From positions 1-10,422 of the forward strand of contig CAZHPW010000084.1 in the NCBI GenBank assembly GCA_964534515.1: a stretch of DNA of 10,422 nucleotides, in the 5' to 3' direction. The notes beneath the pieces are model-generated. The model made no database searches and had not been told where the DNA came from. It saw nothing but the letters and a program-made list of their open reading frames with translations. This stretch comes from UBA6115 sp964534515 (lineage in GTDB: Bacteria > Bacillota > Clostridia > Christensenellales > Aristaeellaceae). Below are positions 5,719 through 10,422 of this stretch, piece after piece. The translations under genes were made by a program, and so were the position numbers. Positions within the stretch are counted from its first letter, which is position 1. Every line of letters starts with the position of its first letter.

Positions 5719-6972
5719 ATGACAGACCAGGCACACAAACAATGGTTCATGGACGCGAAATTCGGACTCTTTATTCACTTTGGCCTGTACAGCCTTCTAG
5801 CCGGTGAATACAAGGGCAAAAAAACAAGCCACATCGCCGAGTGGATTATGCATGACCTCCAAATCCCCAAGGAGGAATACATCAAACTGGCCAGGGACTT
5901 CAACCCCACGTTGTTAAGCCCGGACAAAATCGCGCAGATGGCCAAGAACGCGGGCATGAAGTACCTCTGCCTAACCAGCAAACACCATGACGGCTTCGCG
6001 CTGTTTGACAGCAAGGCGGATGAGTACAACGTGGTGGAAGCCAGCCCCTACAAGCGGGACATCTGCAAGGAATTCCAGATTGCCTGCGAAAAGCATGGTC
6101 TGACCTTGTGCTTCTACTACTCCCAGGCCCAGGACTGGCACCATGAAGGCGGCTTAGCCCGCGGCATTGATGCCAATACCCCTCTGTTTGAACAGTACCT
6201 GGAAGAGAAATGCATCCCCCAAATCAAGGAAATCCTGAGCAATTACGGCCCGGTGGGCATGATTTGGTTTGACACGCCGGTGAGCATGACCAAAGCCCAA
6301 TCCCAGCGCCTGCATGACCTGGTCAAGTCCCTTCAGCCCGGCTGCCTGATTTCAGGTCGCATCGGGCACAGCCTGGGTGACTACATGACAACGGGAGATA
6401 ACTTCATCCCCCTTCTGCCCTTCAAGGACTACTTTGAAGTGCCCGCCACCATGAACCATACCTGGGGCTTCAACAAGGATGACCATGACTGGAAAGACGC
6501 CAGGCGCATCCTGCTGGACATGGTGCACATCGTTAGCCGGGGCGGCAACTACCTGCTCAACATCGGCCCGGACGGCGAAGGCAGGGTGCCAGAAGCAAGC
6601 GTCAAGGTACTGCAAGAAATCGGCCAGTTCATGGAGAAAAACGGCGAGAGCATCCATGGCACCCACCCCGTGCCCGTCTATCCCTATGACCTGCCCTGGC
6701 TGGGTATGACGGCCAAACCCTACACCCTCTACCTGCATGTGTTTGACAAGCGCCCCTCAGTATACTTCATGAACATCGCCAATAAACTTAAGAAGGCGAC
6801 CTTGCTGGAGGACGGGCGTGAGCTCGAATTCATCCATGGCAAGACCCTGGAGAGCGACGGCTACTGGATTATCCGCCTACCGGAGGACCTCAAGGACAGC
6901 CCGGACACCGTTATCAAGTGTGAAATGGAAGAGGAAGAGGAAGAGGCGGTGTTTGAGCCGCTCAAGATTTAA
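5719..6972 (+). CDS. GH29 alpha-L-fucosidase-family glycoside hydrolase, cytoplasmic
   Basis: Predicted retaining exo-hydrolase that removes alpha-L-fucose from oligosaccharides. Seen here: 417 residues. The N-terminal barrel carries QWFMDAKFGLFIHFG (8-22), TSKHHDGFALFDS (86-98) and GMIWFDT (180-186), where D185 is the expected nucleophile; SRGGNYLLNIGPDGEG comes later, then a short C-terminal beta-rich part. There is no signal peptide, so it acts on imported sugar. The region after the nucleophile reads GDYMTTGDNFIP instead of the GDYxTPE pattern I recall from characterised fucosidases, so the acid/base residue is uncertain (D227 or E240 are candidates), and so is the exact substrate. An unusual run of six glutamates lies at 404-409. 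The frame is open back to 5590, but that part overlaps permease 2; ATG 5719 has GGGAGG 5 bases upstream. Confidence 0.88.
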   Translation: MTDQAHKQWFMDAKFGLFIHFGLYSLLAGEYKGKKTSHIAEWIMHDLQIPKEEYIKLARDFNPTLLSPDKIAQMAKNAGMKYLCLTSKHHDGFALFDSKADEYNVVEASPYKRDICKEFQIACEKHGLTLCFYYSQAQDWHHEGGLARGIDANTPLFEQYLEEKCIPQIKEILSNYGPVGMIWFDTPVSMTKAQSQRLHDLVKSLQPGCLISGRIGHSLGDYMTTGDNFIPLLPFKDYFEVPATMNHTWGFNKDDHDWKDARRILLDMVHIVSRGGNYLLNIGPDGEGRVPEASVKVLQEIGQFMEKNGESIHGTHPVPVYPYDLPWLGMTAKPYTLYLHVFDKRPSVYFMNIANKLKKATLLEDGRELEFIHGKTLESDGYWIIRLPEDLKDSPDTVIKCEMEEEEEEAVFEPLKI

Positions 6973-6985
6973 CTTTTCACAAATC

Positions 6986-7027
6986 AAAAACATCCGCATG
7001 ACGCGGATGTTTTTATTTATTTTTTTT
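6986..7027. terminator. Bidirectional terminator shared by the convergent GH29 and deoR-family genes
   Basis: Perfect 12-base-pair stem, AAAAACATCCGC (6986-6997) and its complement (7003-7014), with a 5-base loop. T-runs follow on both strands (TTTTT then TTTATTTATTTTTTTT on plus; TTTTTGATTTG on minus). It lies 13 bases after the GH29 stop and 11 bases beyond the regulator stop. Confidence 0.93.
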
Positions 7028-7763
7028 ACTCAGCGTAGACGATATTGCTGAGTCCCTCCAACTCAGGCAGGCGTCGGTCCGTGATGATGGTGTGTTCATC
7101 AATCTCAGCCACTTTGCACATGTTGATGAGCCCATATTTACTGGAGTCAGCCAGAAAGAAAGTCTTGACTGAGGATGCGATGGCCTGACGCTTGATGTGC
7201 AGCTCATTGGGGTCGATATTGGTGATGCCCATCTTTATATCAAACCCGGTTGCCCCCAGAAAGGACTTGCTAAAGCGGTATTCCTTCATCGCGCTTAAGG
7301 CAGTGACGCCCACGCAGGATAGCGTTTTTGTCTTAACCTGTCCCCCCACCATCAGGCAGCGAATGCCCAAGCGGACCAATTGATTGATATGCATGAGTGA
7401 GTTCGTCACCACGGTGATGTTTTTACCAGCCAGGCAAGTAATTAAAAAGGTGTTGACCGAGGATGGGTCCAAAAAGATGACATCATCTGTTTCAATATAT
7501 TCCGCGGCCAACCTGGCGATTCGCTGTTTTTCTTCTTTATGCAAGAGCAGCTTGGTCTGAACGTCTTTTTCAAAGTTCGCGCTGACCAGGCGGATGCCGC
7601 CGCCGCGGAGCAATTCCAATTCACCCTGCCGCGCTAAAAGCTTTAGGTCGCGGCGTATGGTTGACTCGGACAAGCCCATGGCTTCTACCAAGTCCGCGAG
7701 CATGGAAACTTCCTTGCTCTTGATCAGGTCCAGCATGGTTTGTCTACGAATCTGTGGAATCAT
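7026..7763 (-). CDS. DeoR/GlpR-family transcriptional repressor
   Basis: Sugar-responsive DNA-binding regulator; family members usually repress catabolic genes until a phosphorylated sugar binds. Seen here: 245 residues. The N-terminal winged helix (about 3-57) contains MGLSESTIRRDLKLLARQGE, and the wing reads LLRGGG in place of the usual RxHGGA. The C-terminal sugar-phosphate-sensing domain shows FLDPSSVN, ITVVTNSL, FLGATGFD and FFLADSSKYG, matching the conserved phosphate- and ligand-contact segments. The start ATG 7763 has GGAAGGTGA 3 bases further upstream, with AAGG 6 bases from the ATG. It converges on the sugar operon and is the natural candidate to control it, possibly also itself and the TIM-barrel gene. 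The effector is unknown; a fuculose or other sugar phosphate would fit. Its codon use is less GC-biased than that of the transport genes. Confidence 0.9.
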   Translation of the reverse strand: MIPQIRRQTMLDLIKSKEVSMLADLVEAMGLSESTIRRDLKLLARQGELELLRGGGIRLVSANFEKDVQTKLLLHKEEKQRIARLAAEYIETDDVIFLDPSSVNTFLITCLAGKNITVVTNSLMHINQLVRLGIRCLMVGGQVKTKTLSCVGVTALSAMKEYRFSKSFLGATGFDIKMGITNIDPNELHIKRQAIASSVKTFFLADSSKYGLINMCKVAEIDEHTIITDRRLPELEGLSNIVYAE

Positions 7764-7785
7764 GTGTCACCTTCCAAATGTATTT

Positions 7786-7835
7786 GTCCTATCTTTTTTA
7801 ACACAATTTGTCAAATATTTCAAGGATAATGTCAA
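7786..7835 (-). promoter_or_regulatory. Candidate promoter and direct repeat upstream of the deoR-family gene
   Basis: On the minus strand a perfect TTGACA (7809-7814) precedes a weak TAGGAC (7786-7791) by 17 bases. A second TTGACA (7830-7835), each copy preceded by TT or more T, lies exactly 21 bases upstream, i.e. two helical turns. The proximal copy can be the -35 and the pair could be a repressor site for autoregulation. The -10 is poor, so the promoter call is tentative. Confidence 0.4.
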
Positions 7836-7944
7836 AAAAGGTTGCAATAACCATGAATAAGATAGAATTTAATGGCTGGTTTTAACATGGAAGTTGTTTA
7901 TACTACATTTTTATAATGAAATCAGGTGGTAATACAACTAAAAA

Positions 7945-8787
7945 CTAAACTGGCCAGACGCTGTCCAGGCGCTTCTTGACCAGGGTCACAGCCTGCTCAA
8001 AGGGCAGTTTGGCTAGGTAGGGCTCAAAGGGCTCTACGGCGACAGGGCCGTCATAACCGGCCAGCATAAGCCCGGCAAAGAAGGCGTCAATGTTAATGAC
8101 CCCGGTGGTGCCGGGAAGCCTGCGCACCTGGTCAATCTGCTCTTCATCCGGCACGTTGTTAGGCGCGTCCATCACATGGGCCAGAACAATCTGCTTGGGA
8201 TCGGTAAATTTTTCAAAGTCAGCCAGATCATGACCGGACAGGTGCCAATGCCAGGCATCCATCAGGATGCCGCAGTTGCCGGTGCCGATGGCCTCACACA
8301 AGGCGAGCATGCCCTGAAGGTCATGAATGAAGGGGTGAGCCGCATTCTTCCACAGGTGAAAAGAGGAGACGAATTCTAAGCCCAGCCAAATGCCCTCATC
8401 TTTAAGGATTTGAGCAGCCTGCGAAAGGCGCTTCCGGTGCTGCTCAAAATTGCTTTGATAATCCAGCGCCTTATGTGAAGGCATTATCCAGGTAGCGCAG
8501 CGGGTTATGCCCAAAGCCCTGGCGTATGCCGCCCTCCGGGCTAATTTGCTGATACCGGAAGCAAAACTGTCCTCATCCTTGCGGAACTCAAGAGGCAGGC
8601 CAAAGCCCGCGGCCTTTAAGCCGGTAGCGGCGAGGAGGTCTTTGGTTTCTAATAGATCCGCAGTGAAATCGCGCCCGGCATCAAACCAGAAGCCATCAAA
8701 GCCAGCCTTCTTTGTGATTTCCGCCGCCTTTAAAAAGCTCATCCCGCCGTGGCTGATATTGCCGGTATCCAGCGCTTGATAAAACAT
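7945..8787 (-). CDS. Sugar phosphate isomerase/epimerase-like TIM-barrel protein (AP endonuclease 2 fold)
   Basis: Belongs to the large xylose-isomerase-like barrel family whose members isomerise, epimerise or dehydrate sugars and inositols with a divalent metal. Seen here: 280 residues. The four expected metal ligands are present: E138 in GLEFVSS, D177 in ILMDAWHWH, H204 in LAHVMDAP and E252 in VAVEPFEP. R222 and the LPGTTG segment (224-229) match the usual RLPGxG loop. It has no signal peptide, so it is cytosolic. The frame is open to ATG 8799, but that codon overlaps the GGAGG site, so ATG 8787 is taken. It is followed by a 181-base gap and the deoR-family gene on the same strand. The substrate cannot be told from sequence; a role on the sugar released by the neighbouring operon is an inference from location. 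Confidence 0.85.
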   Translation of the reverse strand: MFYQALDTGNISHGGMSFLKAAEITKKAGFDGFWFDAGRDFTADLLETKDLLAATGLKAAGFGLPLEFRKDEDSFASGISKLARRAAYARALGITRCATWIMPSHKALDYQSNFEQHRKRLSQAAQILKDEGIWLGLEFVSSFHLWKNAAHPFIHDLQGMLALCEAIGTGNCGILMDAWHWHLSGHDLADFEKFTDPKQIVLAHVMDAPNNVPDEEQIDQVRRLPGTTGVINIDAFFAGLMLAGYDGPVAVEPFEPYLAKLPFEQAVTLVKKRLDSVWPV

Positions 8788-8792
8788 GTTTG

Positions 8793-8797
8793 CCTCC
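8793..8797 (-). promoter_or_regulatory. Ribosome binding site that decides the TIM-barrel start
   Basis: GGAGG on the minus strand, 5 bases before ATG 8787. It is overlapped by the alternative upstream ATG 8799, which has no site of its own. Confidence 0.7.
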
Positions 8798-8813
8798 ATA
8801 TCAATTTTCTATT

Positions 8814-8842
8814 AGCATATCAACAATTGATACGATAAACAA
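8814..8842 (-). promoter_or_regulatory. Promoter with an operator-like palindrome in its spacer, for the TIM-barrel gene
   Basis: On the minus strand TTGTTT (8837-8842), 17 bases, then TATGCT (8814-8819). Inside the spacer and touching the -10 is a perfect inverted repeat, TATCAA-CAA-TTGATA (8818-8832 on the plus strand). A further TATCAA copy lies at 8799-8804. This geometry is typical of a repressor site that blocks polymerase. The expected transcription start is near 8807, about 20 bases before the ATG. Confidence 0.5.
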
Positions 8843-8843
8843 G

Positions 8844-8881
8844 ATAAAGAAAACGCCCTCGCTAGAGAGCGTCTTCTTTAT
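8844..8881 (-). terminator. Intrinsic terminator of the Ig-repeat gene
   Basis: A 17-base-pair stem (8844-8860 with 8865-8881) and a 4-base loop; two positions are G-U wobbles in the minus-strand RNA. The minus-strand descending arm ends GGGCGTTTTCTTTAT, giving a T-rich tail within the stem. It lies 55 bases after the stop of the Ig-repeat gene and immediately upstream of the TIM-barrel promoter, insulating the two. Confidence 0.8.
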
Positions 8882-8936
8882 TTGGTCAATTATCGTAAAT
8901 TGTCAGCCAATCACGTGAATTGACACGTTGTCGGGT

Positions 8937-10422
8937 TTAGCGGCCTTGGACAGAGACCATGATTTCAGGTGCTACCTGTCCATCAGGCAGGGTCATGGTA
9001 ATCTTCAGCAGGTCGCCGGCTGTTTGCGCGGCTGCCGCGTAGACGTACCAGTTGCCATCCGCCAAAACAGTGGTGGTCAGCGTTGTGCCGTTTACGGTCT
9101 TCACGGTGATGACTGACTCCGGCAGGCCGATGCCATGGAGCATGCTCGCGCCTTCAAAGACGGGATAAGCCATGGGCAAGCCGATTGAAGAATCAATCAC
9201 AATTGGCGTCTGTTCACCGGTTCTGCTCCTCACGGTTACGCTGGTGGAGTCGCTGCGGTTACCGCTCTTGTCCACCTGGTAGGCGGTAATCTTGTCACCT
9301 TCGCTGAGGGTAATCCCTTCGGGCACAGTGGCCGTCCAGGTGCCATCCTCATCAACTGTCACTTCCTGGGTGGTTCCATCCGGATAAGTGATAACCACAG
9401 TGGCGCCAGGTTCACCGGTGCCGGTGATTTCATCATCACCGGGTTCCACAGGATCGATGACAGGCGCGTCAGGCGCGGTGGTGTCCGTGACAGTTGTGCT
9501 TCCATCTTCACTGACATTACCGGATTCATCAACCTGGTTCGCGATGATTTCATCACCATCTTCAAGGACAACATCCTCCGGGATGGTGGCAGTCCAATCG
9601 CCATTCTCATCAACGGGGACCTCCTGAGTGGTGCCATCCGGATAAGTAATCACGACGGTGGCTCCGGGTTCGCCGGTGCCGGTGATTTCATCATCACCAA
9701 GTTCAACAGGGTTAATGACAGGCGCGTCAGGCGCGGTGGTGTCGGTGACAATCTGGGTGCCGGGTTCGCTGGTGTTGTCAGAGCCGTCTGTCTGAACCGC
9801 GGTGATTTCCTCGCCGCCGGTCAGGTCCACAGTGTCAGGAATGGTAACCGTCCAGTCACCGTTCTCGTCCACGGTCGCTTCTGCCGTCACATCGCCCGGG
9901 AAGGTCACAACCACGTTCGCGCCGGGTTCGCCGGTGCCGTCAACGGTGGTGTCTTCGCTGGTAACGGGGTCAATCACAGGCGCTTCAGGCGCAGTGGTGT
10001 CAGTCACGGTCTGGGTGCCAGGTTCGCTGGTGTTGTTCGCTTCGTCAGTTTGCACCGCGCTCAGCTCTTCACCGCCAACCAGGTCCACAGTGTCAGGAAT
10101 GGTAATTGTCCATTCGCCGTTCTCGCCCACGGTCGCTTCAGCTGTCACATCGCCCGGGAAGGTCACAACCACGGTCGCGCCGGGTTCGCCGGTGCCGCCC
10201 ACGGTGGTGTCTTCGCTGGTGACGGGGTCAATGACAGGTGCGTCAGGCGCGGTGGTGTCGGTCACGGTCTGGGTACCGGGTTCGCTGGTGTTGTCAGAGC
10301 CGTCTGTCTGAACCGCGGTGATTTCCTCGCCGCCAACCAGGTCAACAGTGTCAGGAATGGTAACCGTCCAGTCACCGTTCTCATCCACGGTCGCTTCTGC
10401 CGTCACATCGCCCGGGAAGGTC
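8937..10422 (-). CDS. Large bacterial Ig-like repeat surface/secreted protein, C-terminal part only
   Basis: The visible 494 residues are tandem bacterial Ig-like domains of the Big_6-like type, as found in long adhesins and extracellular stalk proteins. Each 86-residue unit runs from (D/E)APVI(D/N)PV through GTGEPGA(T/N)VV and WT(V/A/I)T(I/V)P to TDTTAP. There are four complete units, one partial unit at the window edge and a divergent C-terminal domain of about 91 residues (GIGLPESVITV, DGNWYV), which looks like a degenerate Ig domain. The protein is rich in Asp, Glu, Thr and Val, very acidic, and has no cysteine. The C-terminus ends SVQGR, with no LPXTG, membrane helix or other recognised anchor. 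The true start, signal sequence and total size lie beyond the window. An extracellular adhesive or structural role is the usual reading for such repeats but is not shown here. Confidence 0.87.
   Translation of the reverse strand, partial: TFPGDVTAEATVDENGDWTVTIPDTVDLVGGEEITAVQTDGSDNTSEPGTQTVTDTTAPDAPVIDPVTSEDTTVGGTGEPGATVVVTFPGDVTAEATVGENGEWTITIPDTVDLVGGEELSAVQTDEANNTSEPGTQTVTDTTAPEAPVIDPVTSEDTTVDGTGEPGANVVVTFPGDVTAEATVDENGDWTVTIPDTVDLTGGEEITAVQTDGSDNTSEPGTQIVTDTTAPDAPVINPVELGDDEITGTGEPGATVVITYPDGTTQEVPVDENGDWTATIPEDVVLEDGDEIIANQVDESGNVSEDGSTTVTDTTAPDAPVIDPVEPGDDEITGTGEPGATVVITYPDGTTQEVTVDEDGTWTATVPEGITLSEGDKITAYQVDKSGNRSDSTSVTVRSRTGEQTPIVIDSSIGLPMAYPVFEGASMLHGIGLPESVITVKTVNGTTLTTTVLADGNWYVYAAAAQTAGDLLKITMTLPDGQVAPEIMVSVQGR
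9213..10422 (-). repeat. Tandem 258-bp repeats encoding Ig-like domains
   Basis: Units on the minus strand: R1 partial (10422-10245), R2 (10244-9987), R3 (9986-9729), R4 (9728-9471), R5 (9470-9213). The boundary segment encoding TAPDAP or TAPEAP recurs at exact 258-base intervals. R1-R3 carry FPGDVTAEATV and R4-R5 carry YPDGTTQEV at the same place, so there are two subtypes. R1 and R3 are almost identical over their shared 3' parts, while R2 between them differs more. Confidence 0.92.

Noticed and set aside
7833..7890. Short minus-strand ORF of about 18 codons in the gap between the TIM-barrel and deoR-family genes
   Set aside because: No ribosome site and no recognisable product; such ORFs are expected by chance.
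9802..10311. 169-codon plus-strand open frame opposite the Ig repeats, itself repetitive
   Set aside because: Its repeats are simply the complement of the Ig-coding repeats; it has no convincing ribosome site.
9213..10422. CRISPR or non-coding satellite reading of the 258-bp repeats
   Set aside because: The repeats keep one open frame, encode Ig-like domains and have no spacer structure.

Overview
The window looks like chromosomal DNA of an anaerobic, carbohydrate-using bacterium. The genes are moderately GC-rich, the intergenic gaps are AT-rich, ribosome-binding sites are strong (AGGAGG type), and there are several clean intrinsic terminators. An RnfD/NqrB-RnfG/NqrC pair, a CUT1-type sugar ABC transporter without its own ATPase, a cytosolic GH29 enzyme and a DeoR-family regulator would fit a gut or rumen Clostridia-like lineage. 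However, the solute-binding protein has no lipobox cysteine and the surface-type repeat protein has no LPXTG anchor, so a diderm such as a spirochaete is also possible. I cannot assign a taxon from this sequence alone.

Layout. (1) 1-1522, minus strand: the start of an ion-translocating electron-transport operon (rnfD/nqrB then rnfG/nqrC, the latter cut by the window edge), with its own promoter at 1542-1569. (2) 1697-2452, plus strand: a cytoplasmic glycerophosphodiester phosphodiesterase, closed by a strong terminator. (3) 2688-6972, plus strand: a sugar-uptake operon of solute-binding protein, permease 1, permease 2 and a GH29 alpha-L-fucosidase-family hydrolase. A hairpin with a T-run lies between the binding protein and the permeases, and a terminator shared with the convergent regulator closes the operon. 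(4) 7026-8787, minus strand: a DeoR-family repressor and, upstream of it, a sugar-phosphate-isomerase-like TIM-barrel protein with its own promoter. (5) 8937 to the window end, minus strand: the C-terminal part of a large protein made of 86-residue bacterial Ig-like repeats, with a terminator downstream.

How it works together (inference). The binding protein and two permeases would import an oligosaccharide, energised by an ATPase encoded elsewhere. The GH29 enzyme has no signal peptide, so it would cut the imported sugar inside the cell. The DeoR regulator, which usually senses a phosphorylated sugar intermediate, is the obvious local candidate for controlling the operon. The TIM-barrel protein could act on the released sugar. 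The rnf/nqr genes, the phosphodiesterase and the Ig-repeat protein look functionally separate.

I see no CRISPR array, insertion sequence, phage gene, tRNA or rRNA. Most of the window is ordinary metabolism. The points most worth a second look are the GH29 active-site variant, the cysteine-free binding protein with its extreme codon bias, the palindromes inside promoter regions, and the alternating similarity among the Ig repeats.
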